DNA of 64,000 nt, taken from NCBI GenBank assembly GCA_028713125.1, contig JAQTOU010000008.1:89256-153255 (forward strand), read 5' to 3'. Positions 8,803-17,442 of this stretch are shown piece by piece. A model generated the notes under the pieces. The model was not told the origin of the DNA and made no database searches. It saw nothing but the letters and a program-made list of their open reading frames with translations. The stretch is from Elusimicrobiales bacterium. GTDB lineage: Bacteria; Elusimicrobiota; Elusimicrobia; Elusimicrobiales; UBA9959. The position numbers and the translations under genes were made by a program. Numbering within the stretch: the stretch's first letter is position 1; each line of letters starts with the position of its first letter.

Positions 8803-9630
8803 ATGAAAGAAAATAAAAATATCATCAAACTCCTTTCCGAGGCCATCGACGGCGGGCGCGGTGCGGCCTTTGTCACCGTTATCTCCGTGGGCGGCTCCAC
8901 GCCGAGGGAAGCCGGCGCCAAAATGCTGGTTTATCCTGACGGCTCCATAGAGGGTACGGTGGGCGGCGGTTCCATCGAAGCGCTGACCATAAAGCAGGCC
9001 GTGGACTGCCTGAAGAAAGGCGAAGGCGGCAAGTTCGTTTTCGACCTAAAGCCCGGCGGGAATACCGGGATGATCTGCATGGGCAAGATGGAAGTTTATA
9101 TCGACGTATATAAAGACCCCCTGAAAATTTTGATACTCGGCGGCGGCCATGTCGGCGTCAAGATAGCCGAGGCCTGCCGCCTGGCCGGTTATCCCTACTC
9201 CGTGGCCGACGACAGGAAAGAGTTCGCCAATCCGGAGCGCTTCCCCGGAGCGCGGGCGATAATCAACGAGGCGCCGCATAAAGCCGTCGCGCTGGCCGCC
9301 CCGGACAAAGATACTTATGCCGTGATCCTGACGCGCGGCCACGCCCTGGACCGGGAGTGCCTCGAGGCCGTGATGAAAACCCCGGCGGCCTATATCGGGA
9401 TGATAGGCAGCAAGGACAAGGTCGGCGAGATCTTCCGCCTGCTCGGGAAGAAAAAGCTTTACCCGCTCAAGGACCCCCGGGTGCATTCCCCCGTCGGGCT
9501 GAACCTGGGAGGCAAAACCCCGGGGGAAATAGCCGTCTCCGTGCTGGCCGAGATCATGAAACTGCATTACAAGCGCGACGGGGCGCATATGAGCGTGACT
9601 GGCGCCGGCCCGAAAGGTAAAGGCAGCTGA
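8803..9630 (+). CDS. xdhC: XdhC/CoxI-family Mo-cofactor insertion protein
   Basis: 275 aa. XdhC binds sulfurated Mo cofactor and delivers it to xanthine dehydrogenase. The N-terminal domain has GGSTPREAGAKML and GTVGGGSIEA; the Rossmann-type C-terminal domain has LILGGGHVG and AYIGMIGSKDK. The motif usually read as MCGG is ICMG here. There is no Shine-Dalgarno sequence; TAAAAT at 8788-8793 puts the predicted mRNA start about three bases before ATG, so it may be nearly leaderless and head its own transcript. Confidence 0.9.
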   Translation: MKENKNIIKLLSEAIDGGRGAAFVTVISVGGSTPREAGAKMLVYPDGSIEGTVGGGSIEALTIKQAVDCLKKGEGGKFVFDLKPGGNTGMICMGKMEVYIDVYKDPLKILILGGGHVGVKIAEACRLAGYPYSVADDRKEFANPERFPGARAIINEAPHKAVALAAPDKDTYAVILTRGHALDRECLEAVMKTPAAYIGMIGSKDKVGEIFRLLGKKKLYPLKDPRVHSPVGLNLGGKTPGEIAVSVLAEIMKLHYKRDGAHMSVTGAGPKGKGS

Positions 9631-9647
9631 ATTTCAAGGAATCGTTT

Positions 9648-11048
9648 ATGCCGAGTTTCATTCTTAACCAGCGGGTGGTCTCCACCGACGAAAGCCCGGG
9701 CCTGGTCCTGCTGGAATTCATCCGCGGCACGGCCTGCCTGTCGGGCACCAAGGAAGCCTGCCGCGAAGGCGAATGCGGCGCCTGCACCGTGCTGGTGGGC
9801 GCCAGGCAGGCTGACGGCAGCGTGGCCTATAAGGCCTGCGCCTCCTGCCTGCTGCCCATCGGCGACGTGGACGGCTGCCATATCGTGACCGTCGAGGGGC
9901 TCATAGGCGAGCCCCTGACGCTAGTACAGCGGCTCATCGTGGAGAACAGCGCCTCGCAGTGCGGCTTCTGCACGCCTGGTATAGTCCTGTCCCTCACTGG
10001 TTTCTGCCTTGGCAGTCCCTCGCTTTCTTACGAAGAGGCTATTAACGCGCTGGACGGAAATATCTGCCGCTGTACGGGCTACGTCTCCATCCGGAACGCC
10101 GCGCGGGCGCTGTGCGAAAAGCTGGCCGGGACGACGGCCGTCCCCTCCAAACGCCTGGACTCGCTCATTTTCTCGGGCGTAGTGCCTGAATATTTCCGCG
10201 CGATACCCGGCCAACTGTCGGAACTGCGGGCGGCTCCGGCGTCCTGCGGGAAGGACGCGGTGTTCGTGGCCGGCGGCACCGACCTTTTCGTGCAGAAGCC
10301 GGAGCAGCTGATGGAAAGCGGCCTCTGCTTCCTGTCGAAGCGCCGCGACCTGGACTATGTCCGCGTAGATGACGGCAGGCTGCTGGTAGGCGGAGCGGTA
10401 ACTATAGAGGACTTCCGCAATGCGGCGCCAGTGCGGGAGCATTTCCCAGGCCTCCGGGAAGACCTGCTTCTTCACTCTTCCGCCATCCTGCGCAATAAGG
10501 CGACCCTGGCCGGCAATATCGTAAACGCCTCGCCCATCGGCGACGCGGCCATCATCCTGCTGGCGCTTGACGCCAGCCTCGTCATCACGGCCGCGGACGG
10601 CGCCAAACGCGAGGTCCCTCTGGCGAAATTCTACCTTGGCTACAAGAAAACTGACCTGGCCTGCGGCGAGCTCGTAAGCGAGATCGTCATCCCGCTGCTT
10701 CAGGCCGGCGCCCGCTACCATTTCGAGAAAGTCTCCAACCGGGCCACGCTCGACATCGCGGCGGTCAATAGCGCGCTGAGAGTGACTACCGGTCCCGACG
10801 GCGCCATCACCGGCCTTATCCTGTCCGCCGGCGGCGTGGGGCCGACCCCGCTCCTGGTAGGCGGCCTCGAGGCTTTCTACGGGCGGAAGCCCGACGCGGT
10901 AACGGCGGACGCCATCGCCAGGGCCGCCGAGGCCGCGGCTAAGCCTATAGACGATATCCGTGGCTCCGCGGTTTATAAAAAGCTGCTTACGGGCCAGCTT
11001 GTTCGCGCTCATTTCGCCGCGCCCGCCGCGGCGGGGGGTGCTGTATGA
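9648..11048 (+). CDS. xdhA: Xanthine dehydrogenase small subunit ([2Fe-2S] + FAD)
   Basis: 466 aa. Two [2Fe-2S] domains come first (CREGECGACTVLV; CGFCTPG with CRCTGY), then from about residue 185 a CO-dehydrogenase-type FAD domain with FVAGGTDLFVQ and LAGNIVNASPIGD. This Fe-S/FAD fusion is the XdhA layout of Rhodobacter-type two-subunit enzymes. It carries electrons from the Mo site to FAD and NAD+. A CAAGGAA site precedes the ATG, and its stop overlaps the xdhB start. Confidence 0.92.
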   Translation: MPSFILNQRVVSTDESPGLVLLEFIRGTACLSGTKEACREGECGACTVLVGARQADGSVAYKACASCLLPIGDVDGCHIVTVEGLIGEPLTLVQRLIVENSASQCGFCTPGIVLSLTGFCLGSPSLSYEEAINALDGNICRCTGYVSIRNAARALCEKLAGTTAVPSKRLDSLIFSGVVPEYFRAIPGQLSELRAAPASCGKDAVFVAGGTDLFVQKPEQLMESGLCFLSKRRDLDYVRVDDGRLLVGGAVTIEDFRNAAPVREHFPGLREDLLLHSSAILRNKATLAGNIVNASPIGDAAIILLALDASLVITAADGAKREVPLAKFYLGYKKTDLACGELVSEIVIPLLQAGARYHFEKVSNRATLDIAAVNSALRVTTGPDGAITGLILSAGGVGPTPLLVGGLEAFYGRKPDAVTADAIARAAEAAAKPIDDIRGSAVYKKLLTGQLVRAHFAAPAAAGGAV

Positions 11049-13309
11049 AGAACGGAGATATGGACATGCACGTGCGCGGCACGTCGCGGTTCGTGGACGA
11101 TATTCCCGCTCCCGAAGGCTGCCTGCACGCGGTCCTTTTTACGTCCCCTGTAGCCCGCGGTAAAATACTCTCGCTCGATATCTCCGGGGCCGCCGCCGCC
11201 CCCGGCGTAGCCGCGGTCTATACGCACCGCGACGTTCCGGGCCTCAACCAGGTCGGCCATGTGCTTAAGGACCAGCCTTTGCTGGCCGTAGACAGCGTGG
11301 AATACATAGGCCAGCCCATCGCGCTGGTGGTAGCCGATACGCCGCGCAATGCCAGGCGCGCGGCGCAGCTCATCAGCGCGGATATCGAAAAGCTCGAGCC
11401 CGTTTTCGATCCGCGGGAAGCCGCCGCGAAAGGGCTGATCCACGGCGCCAGGCGCGTCCTCGTGAACGGCGACCCCGAGGCCGCTTTCGCCAAGTGCAAG
11501 ATCGTCGCGCAAGGGCGGCTTTCGAGCGGGCCGCAGGAGCATTTCTATTTCGAAACCCAGCGCGCCCTGGCGGTGCCGGGCGAGCATGACACCATCAAGG
11601 TGCATGCAAGCGCGCAGTCGCCGGGCGCTTTCCACCGCCACCTCGCCGAAGTGCTGGGGATCCCTATGCACAAGGTGGAGCTCGACATCCGCCGGCTCGG
11701 CGGCGGGTTCGGCGGTAAGGAATCTACGGCGGTCTGGATAGTGGCGCCCGCCATGGCCGCTTTCATCCTTAAGCGCCCCGTCAAACTGGTGCTGGGCCGC
11801 AACGAGGATATAGCCACCACCGGGAAGCGCCACGCCTACGAGTACGACTATAAACTGGGCCTGGACGCCGAGGGGAAGATCCTGGCCTATGAAATAGACC
11901 TTTTCCAGCATGCCGGCGCCTGCGCCGACATTTCCCTGGCCGTGCTGGGCCGCTCTTTCCTGCACGTCTCCGGTTCTTATAATATCCCCAATATCCGTAT
12001 TTCCGCGGTAAGCTGCCGCACCAATATCCCGCCGAACAACGCTTTCCGCGGCTTCGGCGTGCCCCAGGGTACTTTCGCTATAGAAGCGGCGCTGAACCAC
12101 GCCGCGGAACTGATGGGGCTGGAGGCGGAGATACTCAAGGGCGGGAACCTGCTGCGCGAAGGCGATACCCTGCCGTACGGCGTGAAACTCGACTCCGTGA
12201 ACGCCGTGCGCTGCTGGCAGACGCTGGACAAGAAAGTGAATATTTCCGCGCGGCGCGCGGCGGTCGTGGAATATAACAATGACCACACCGATACAAAGCG
12301 CGGTCTTTCCGTGGTCCCGGTCAGTTTCGGGATCTCTTTCGCGCAGATGGCGCTTAACCAGGCCTCTTCGCTGGTCAATATTTACGTCGACGGGAGCGTC
12401 TCTGTAAGCACCGGGGCCGTGGAGATGGGGCAGGGCGTGAACACCAAGATCCGCGTCGTGGCGGCGCGCACGCTGGGCGCCAGCGTGGACAGGGTACGGG
12501 TGGATACCACCAATACCTCGAGGATCCCCAATGCTTCGCCCACATCGGCCAGCTCAGGGGCCGATCTCAACGGCATGGCCACCAAGTTCGCCTGTGAGAA
12601 GCTTTACGAGCGTCTGCGGGACTTCGCCGCCAAACAACTCGGCCAGGCCGACCCCGCCGCGATCGTTATCCGCGACGGGATAATATACGACGGCGGGAAG
12701 ACCGCCGGGCTGACCTGGGAAAAACTTGTGGCGGCCGCGCAGTGGGCGCGCGTCGACCTGTCGGAGCACGCTTTCTACGCCACGCCGAACCTGCATTATG
12801 ACCTCAAGGCGGAACGCGGCCGGCCTTTCGCTTATTACAGCTACGCTGCCTCGCTGACCGAGGTTCTGCTGGACTGCGTACGCGGCACCTATACCATCGA
12901 GGCCATCGACATTGTGCAGGACGTGGGCGAATCGCTCTCTCCAGAAGTCGACCTAGGCCAGATCCACGGCGCGGTGGTCCAGGGCATCGGCTGGGCCACG
13001 CTGGAGCAGCTCCGCTACGGCGCCGACGGCAAAGTTCTGACCGGCGTGAGCGCCTACAAGGTCCCGGATATCAAATTTGTGCCGAAGCGCTTCGACGTTA
13101 CGCTGCTGAAGGATTCAAGCAACCCTTATGCCGTGTGCAACAGCAAGGCCATAGGCGAGCCGCCCTTAGTGCACGGGCTGGGAGCTTACTTCGCCATCCT
13201 GGAAGCGCTGCGCGGCGTGCGCAGGGACAAAGCCGCGCCTTCACTGCCGCTTACTCCCGAGAAAGCTTTTATGTACCTGCATGCGCCGGCCGCCGGCGGG
13301 ACAAAATGA
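11045..13309 (+). CDS. xdhB: Xanthine dehydrogenase molybdopterin subunit
   Basis: 754 aa, the molybdopterin-binding subunit of the xanthine oxidase family. The purine-specific active site is complete: Glu165 in PQEHFYFE and Arg335 in AFRGFG correspond to bovine Glu802 and Arg880, and Glu705 in GEPPL corresponds to the catalytic Glu1261. LGGGFGGKE and EMGQGVNTK bind the cofactor. It should hydroxylate hypoxanthine to xanthine and urate together with the preceding subunit. It starts inside the xdhA stop (ATGA) and its own stop overlaps the next start the same way. Confidence 0.93.
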   Translation: MKNGDMDMHVRGTSRFVDDIPAPEGCLHAVLFTSPVARGKILSLDISGAAAAPGVAAVYTHRDVPGLNQVGHVLKDQPLLAVDSVEYIGQPIALVVADTPRNARRAAQLISADIEKLEPVFDPREAAAKGLIHGARRVLVNGDPEAAFAKCKIVAQGRLSSGPQEHFYFETQRALAVPGEHDTIKVHASAQSPGAFHRHLAEVLGIPMHKVELDIRRLGGGFGGKESTAVWIVAPAMAAFILKRPVKLVLGRNEDIATTGKRHAYEYDYKLGLDAEGKILAYEIDLFQHAGACADISLAVLGRSFLHVSGSYNIPNIRISAVSCRTNIPPNNAFRGFGVPQGTFAIEAALNHAAELMGLEAEILKGGNLLREGDTLPYGVKLDSVNAVRCWQTLDKKVNISARRAAVVEYNNDHTDTKRGLSVVPVSFGISFAQMALNQASSLVNIYVDGSVSVSTGAVEMGQGVNTKIRVVAARTLGASVDRVRVDTTNTSRIPNASPTSASSGADLNGMATKFACEKLYERLRDFAAKQLGQADPAAIVIRDGIIYDGGKTAGLTWEKLVAAAQWARVDLSEHAFYATPNLHYDLKAERGRPFAYYSYAASLTEVLLDCVRGTYTIEAIDIVQDVGESLSPEVDLGQIHGAVVQGIGWATLEQLRYGADGKVLTGVSAYKVPDIKFVPKRFDVTLLKDSSNPYAVCNSKAIGEPPLVHGLGAYFAILEALRGVRRDKAAPSLPLTPEKAFMYLHAPAAGGTK

Positions 13310-13551
13310 AAAAGAAAATAACGCTGCGATACTTCGCCCTGATAGGCGAGCGCCGCGGCACCCAGACGGAGGCTTACGAAACGGAGGCCGGCACCGCCCG
13401 GGAACTGCTGCATGAGCTGCAAGCCGGCAATACCATCCCGCTGACCACCAATATCTCGAAAGCCATCATAAACAACAAAATGTCGGAGTGGGACGATCCT
13501 ATAAAGGACGGCGATTTGGTCACCCTGCTCTCGCCGTTCTCCGGCGGCTGA
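13306..13551 (+). CDS. MoaD/ThiS-family sulfur carrier
   Basis: 81 aa with start ATG at 13306, overlapping the xdhB stop as ATGA. The chain ends in SGG, the Gly-Gly tail that is adenylated and thiocarboxylated in MoaD and ThiS. LLHEL and the DGDLVTLLSPFSGG end fit a ubiquitin-like beta-grasp fold. MoaD supplies sulfur to molybdopterin synthase; position at the end of the xanthine dehydrogenase operon supports a Mo-cofactor role. No MoaE is present in the window. Confidence 0.82.
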   Translation: MKKKITLRYFALIGERRGTQTEAYETEAGTARELLHELQAGNTIPLTTNISKAIINNKMSEWDDPIKDGDLVTLLSPFSGG

Positions 13552-13568
13552 CCCTCTCTCTTCAAAAA

Positions 13569-13611
13569 GAACCGCCGCCGCACTTGTGAGTGCGGCGGCG
13601 GTTCTCTTTTT
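13569..13611. terminator. Bidirectional intrinsic terminator
   Basis: A perfect 16-bp GC-rich stem (13569-13584 with 13589-13604) with a TGTG loop. CTTTTT follows on the plus side and AAAAA precedes it, giving a T run on the minus strand as well. It ends both convergent transcripts, the xanthine dehydrogenase operon and the second Mo hydroxylase operon. Confidence 0.92.
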
Positions 13612-13620
13612 GCTGGCGCT

Positions 13621-15966
13621 CTACTTTTTCTTTTCTAAGGCCTGGATGGCCGCAAGCACTTTCTCCGGCGTGAACGGGAACTCGTTTACGCGCGCTCCCG
13701 TAGCGTTGTAGATGGCGTTGCCGATGACCGGCGCGGGCCCGTTGATGCAAATCTCGGAGACGCTCTTGGCGCCGAAGGGCCCGGTATCCTCGTAAGATGG
13801 CACCAAAATGGTCTGCAGCGCCGGCCGGTCCCGCATCGAGTAGATGTGGTAGTCGGCGAAGGAAGCGTTCATCATCCGGCCGTTCTGGAAAAGGTACTGT
13901 TCGGTCAGCGCGTAGCTGATCCCGTTGAGCGTACCGCCCTCGGTCTGGCCTTCGCAGAGCGTCGGATTCACGGCGGTTCCGCAGTCTATGGTCGAGACGT
14001 ACTTTAGCACGCGGATGAAGCCGGTCCAGGTGTCCACCTCTATCTCCGCGTAGTGCGCGGCGAAGGGCGGCGGCGACTTCTTCGTGATATGCGAGGCCGT
14101 GCCGATGATCTGGTACTGGTTCTTCTGGTACAGCGAATAGTTGGCGATGTCGCTGTAGCTGACTTTCTTCTTTTCGTCCTTCCGGCTGAGGACAGCGGCG
14201 TTCTCGCAGAAGACCTCCCCGACCGGCAGGCCGAGCATCTCGGCGCCGGTGGCCAGGATCTGGCGCTTGGCGTCGGCGGCGGCCTTGCGGACCGCTTCGC
14301 CGGAGAGGTAGGTGGTGGAGGAAGCGTAGGCGCCGACGTCGAAAGGCGTCAGGTCGGTGTCGGAGGAGTAGACGATCATCTTGTCCGTGGTCGTCTCCAG
14401 CTCCTCGGCGGCGATCTGCGCCAGCACTGTATCGGAACCGGTGCCCAGGTCGGTGGCGCCGACGGTGAGGTTGAAGGAGCCGTCCTCGTTGATTTTGATC
14501 GCGGCGGCGCCCATGTCGATGTCCGGGATGGAGGAACCCTGCATCAGGCAGGCCATGCCGACGCCGCGGCGGAAGCGGCCGGTCTTGCCGCGCCAGTCCG
14601 TGCGCTTGTCCCAGCCGATGGCCTCGGCGCCCTGCACGATGCATTCGCCGAGTGCGTTGGAACCGACGGTCATCGGGGTGCCCTCCCGGCCCTCGCCCAG
14701 CGCGGCGAAGATAGGGGAACCTTCGTTCTCCCTTATGTGGTTCATCTGCCGGAAAGCCTTGGGGTCCATGCCGATAGCCTCGGCCATCTGGTCCATGACC
14801 GATTCTATGGCGAAGAAGGCCTGGGTGGCGCCGAAGCCGCGGTACGCGCCGCCGACGGGCAGGTTGGTGTAGTAGGACTTGCCGTCGAAGTGGATATTAT
14901 CGCAGTGGTAGAGCGGCAGGGTCTTGCCGCCGGAGCAGGAGACCACGGTGAGGCCGTGGCCGCCGTAGGCGCCGGTATTGTTGATGCAGTCCAAGCCGAT
15001 AGCGCTGATGGTCCCGTCCTTCTTTACACCGGCGCGGAGCCGGACGCGGAAGGGATGGCGGGTGCGGCCGGTGCGGAAGGTCTCCTCTCGGGTGAACTGC
15101 CAGAGCACGGAGCGGCCGGTGCGCAGCGCGAACATCGCAGTGACGTCGTCGAGCAGGACTTCCTGCTTGCAGCCGAAGCCGCCGCCGATGCGGGGCTTGA
15201 TGACGCGGATGCGCTGCACCGGGATGCCGAGCGTCTGGGCGACGATGCGGCGGCAGTGGAACGGAACCTGGGTCGAAGTGGTGATGACGATGCGCCCCGA
15301 CGAGGCGATCTGGGCCATCGAAACATAGGGCTCGATGGGGCAGTGCTGCGCGTAAGGGGTCTCGAAAGTCTCGTCGAAAGTGAAATCGGCGTCCTTCATT
15401 CCTTTCTCGAAGCTGCCGGCCTCGCAGCCTACCTGGGCCACGAGGTTCTTCTTTGGCTCGTAGTGGACCGGGATCGGGACATGCGCTTCGGGCTCGTCGT
15501 GGATGACCGGGGCGCCGGGGGCCATGGCCTCGTCGATAGAAAAGACGGGCTTGAGGAGTTCGTACTCGACCTTGATGACCTCTAGGGCGGCGAGGGCCTG
15601 CTCCTCGGTCTCGGCCGCCACGGCGGCGACGCGGTCGCCTACGAAGCGCACTTTCCTGTCGAACATGAAAGTGTCGTACGGGGACGGCTCTGGGAAGCCC
15701 TGCCCGGCGGTACAGTGCACGATGCGCGGCACATTGCCGTACCAGAGGACGGCTTTAACGCCTGGCATCTTCTCGGCTTTGGAGACATCGATCTTCTTTA
15801 TGCGCGCGTGAGCGTGCGGGCTCCAGAGCATCTTGATGATGAGGGCGTCGTTGGGCACGAAGTCCGCGACGTAGGAATCCTTGCCCAGCGCGAGCTGGAG
15901 GGCGTCGATCTTGGTGACGGAATGGTTGACCTGCTTGAAATTCTTTGCTTTTTCGTGCCTGTTCAT
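13621..15966 (-). CDS. Molybdenum hydroxylase, molybdopterin-binding subunit
   Basis: 781 aa. I take ATG at 15966, which overlaps the upstream [2Fe-2S] gene stop as ATGA; a longer reading would run through that gene out of frame. The xanthine oxidase fold is clear: IGGGFGCKQE, AYRGFGATQ and the catalytic Glu738 in GAKSVSE. The purine-orienting glutamate of xanthine dehydrogenase is replaced: the motif reads AQHCPIEP, with Gln at that position. So this is probably not a second canonical xanthine dehydrogenase. Another N-heterocycle or an aldehyde is possible. It is the last gene of a three-subunit operon. Confidence 0.88.
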   Translation of the reverse strand: MNRHEKAKNFKQVNHSVTKIDALQLALGKDSYVADFVPNDALIIKMLWSPHAHARIKKIDVSKAEKMPGVKAVLWYGNVPRIVHCTAGQGFPEPSPYDTFMFDRKVRFVGDRVAAVAAETEEQALAALEVIKVEYELLKPVFSIDEAMAPGAPVIHDEPEAHVPIPVHYEPKKNLVAQVGCEAGSFEKGMKDADFTFDETFETPYAQHCPIEPYVSMAQIASSGRIVITTSTQVPFHCRRIVAQTLGIPVQRIRVIKPRIGGGFGCKQEVLLDDVTAMFALRTGRSVLWQFTREETFRTGRTRHPFRVRLRAGVKKDGTISAIGLDCINNTGAYGGHGLTVVSCSGGKTLPLYHCDNIHFDGKSYYTNLPVGGAYRGFGATQAFFAIESVMDQMAEAIGMDPKAFRQMNHIRENEGSPIFAALGEGREGTPMTVGSNALGECIVQGAEAIGWDKRTDWRGKTGRFRRGVGMACLMQGSSIPDIDMGAAAIKINEDGSFNLTVGATDLGTGSDTVLAQIAAEELETTTDKMIVYSSDTDLTPFDVGAYASSTTYLSGEAVRKAAADAKRQILATGAEMLGLPVGEVFCENAAVLSRKDEKKKVSYSDIANYSLYQKNQYQIIGTASHITKKSPPPFAAHYAEIEVDTWTGFIRVLKYVSTIDCGTAVNPTLCEGQTEGGTLNGISYALTEQYLFQNGRMMNASFADYHIYSMRDRPALQTILVPSYEDTGPFGAKSVSEICINGPAPVIGNAIYNATGARVNEFPFTPEKVLAAIQALEKKK

Positions 15967-16496
15967 TTCTTCGCCCCCTTCGAGGAGGTTTTCTTGCCGG
16001 CGACAGGCCTCTTCGCGGTCGCGGCCTCCCGGCGGTCCAGCACCCTGCGCAGCGCGACCCAGATCTTCTCGTAGCCGGTACAGCGGCAGAGGTTGCCGTC
16101 CATGTACTCTTTGACGATCTCGTCGCTGAAATCCTTTTCGCTCTCCATAAGCGCGGTGGCGCTCATGACCATGCCGGGAATGCAGTAGCCGCACTGCACG
16201 GCGCCGGCCGCGATGAGCTCCTTCTGGAATTCACCGGGCTTGTCGAAGGTCCCGGCGCTCTCGATGGTGCGGACCTTGCGGCCTTCGGCCTGCATGGAGT
16301 AGAGCAGGCAGGCATAGGTGGCCTTGCCGTCCACCAGTACGGTGCAGGCCCCGCAGGTTCCCTGGCCGCAGCCGTACTTGGTTCCGCGGTAGCCTTCTCG
16401 GCGCAGCAGGGTAAGCAGCTTCTCGTCGGGCCTGGTATCAAAAGTCTTCTTCTCTCCGTTGAGGGTAAAGGAAACGGTGTGGGACGTCCTGGTCAT
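15963..16496 (-). CDS. Molybdenum hydroxylase [2Fe-2S] subunit
   Basis: 177 aa, CoxS/XdhC-type small subunit. Plant-type ferredoxin cluster CGQGTCGACTVLVDG with a later Cys, and the helical domain cluster CGYCIPG with CRCTGY. It ends in an unusual basic tail of about 25 residues rich in Lys and Ala. It passes electrons from the Mo subunit to the FAD subunit. The start overlaps the FAD subunit stop by one base (TAATG), and the stop overlaps the Mo subunit start. Confidence 0.92.
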   Translation of the reverse strand: MTRTSHTVSFTLNGEKKTFDTRPDEKLLTLLRREGYRGTKYGCGQGTCGACTVLVDGKATYACLLYSMQAEGRKVRTIESAGTFDKPGEFQKELIAAGAVQCGYCIPGMVMSATALMESEKDFSDEIVKEYMDGNLCRCTGYEKIWVALRRVLDRREAATAKRPVAGKKTSSKGAKK

Positions 16497-17341
16497 TAGT
16501 CAACCCTCCCGCGGGCAAATTCAGCGGCCCTTTCCAGGGCGTCCAGCAGCGAGACTTCGGCCAGCTGCCTCATATAGTCCGCGCTCATCCCTTCGCGCAC
16601 GTTCCATTTAGCGGCGGTCCCGCCTGCCGCGGCGGCCTTCTTGAAAACGTCGGTAACGGCCTCGCGGCCGACCAGCGCGGCCTCGACCTCGGGCAGCCGC
16701 TTCGGGAAAGGTATCGCGCTCCCGGCTGCCACGCGGGCAGACTTGATCGTAGTGCCGTCGAGTTCCAGCAGGGCGGCGATGGTGACCAGGGAGAAAGCGG
16801 CCGCGTTACGGTTGGCCTTCACGGAACCGAAGCCGTGCTGCGCTTTCAGGACCGGGATCTTTACGGCGGTGAGGAGGTTTCCTCCGCTGAAAAGCCTGGC
16901 GGGCTGGGACGAGAAAAATTCGTCGGCGCCCATCTCGCTTTCCTTGCCGGAGTAGATGACCATGCGCGCGTTCATCGCGAGCAGCACCACGGGCAGGTCC
17001 GCCCAGGGGAAGACGCGGCAGATATTGCCGCCGATGGTGGAAACGTTGCGGATCTGGTGGGTTGAAATGCGCCGGCAGATCTCATGCATGGCCCAGCGGG
17101 GGCTTCTGTAGCGCTGGATGTCGGAGAGAGGGGTGGCGGCGCCGATGGAGAAGAAGCCGCCTTTCCGGCGGATGAAGGAAAGGCCGAGGCCGGTAAGGTC
17201 AACGGCGGTGACCGGGGTCTTGCTCTGCATGAAATGGAGCGCGGTTCCGCCGGCAAGCGGCATGCCCTTGGGCCCAAGTTCGCGCAGAGCTTTTCGCGCC
17301 TCGGCCAGGCTGGCCGGGCGGATGAATTCAGATAATTTCAT
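16496..17341 (-). CDS. Molybdenum hydroxylase FAD subunit
   Basis: 281 aa, CoxM-like. PLAGGTALHFMQ near residue 30 and STIGGNICRVFPWADLP near 100 are the two FAD-contact motifs of this family, and a C-terminal CO-dehydrogenase flavoprotein domain follows. First gene of the operon FAD - [2Fe-2S] - Mo. The 101-bp gap upstream holds TATATT (minus strand, 17389-17384) as a weak -10; GGAAC before ATG is only a weak ribosome site. Confidence 0.9.
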   Translation of the reverse strand: MKLSEFIRPASLAEARKALRELGPKGMPLAGGTALHFMQSKTPVTAVDLTGLGLSFIRRKGGFFSIGAATPLSDIQRYRSPRWAMHEICRRISTHQIRNVSTIGGNICRVFPWADLPVVLLAMNARMVIYSGKESEMGADEFFSSQPARLFSGGNLLTAVKIPVLKAQHGFGSVKANRNAAAFSLVTIAALLELDGTTIKSARVAAGSAIPFPKRLPEVEAALVGREAVTDVFKKAAAAGGTAAKWNVREGMSADYMRQLAEVSLLDALERAAEFARGRVD

Positions 17342-17442
17342 AGATGTTCCATTTAGAAAATACTGGCAAATTCCTCAAGTGAAAATATAGCAGATTCCGC
17401 GGCGGGCATAAAGCGCCTTTTTAAACCGGTATGAACGCCAAG

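Noticed and set aside
14053..15585. A 510-codon open frame on the plus strand inside the Mo hydroxylase gene
   Set aside because: It is the GC-rich shadow of the real minus-strand gene; composition is low-complexity Gly/Ala/Asp and no domain is visible.
13621..15966. Second xanthine dehydrogenase
   Set aside because: The purine-orienting Glu is Gln in AQHCPIEP, so I left the substrate open and gave no gene symbol.
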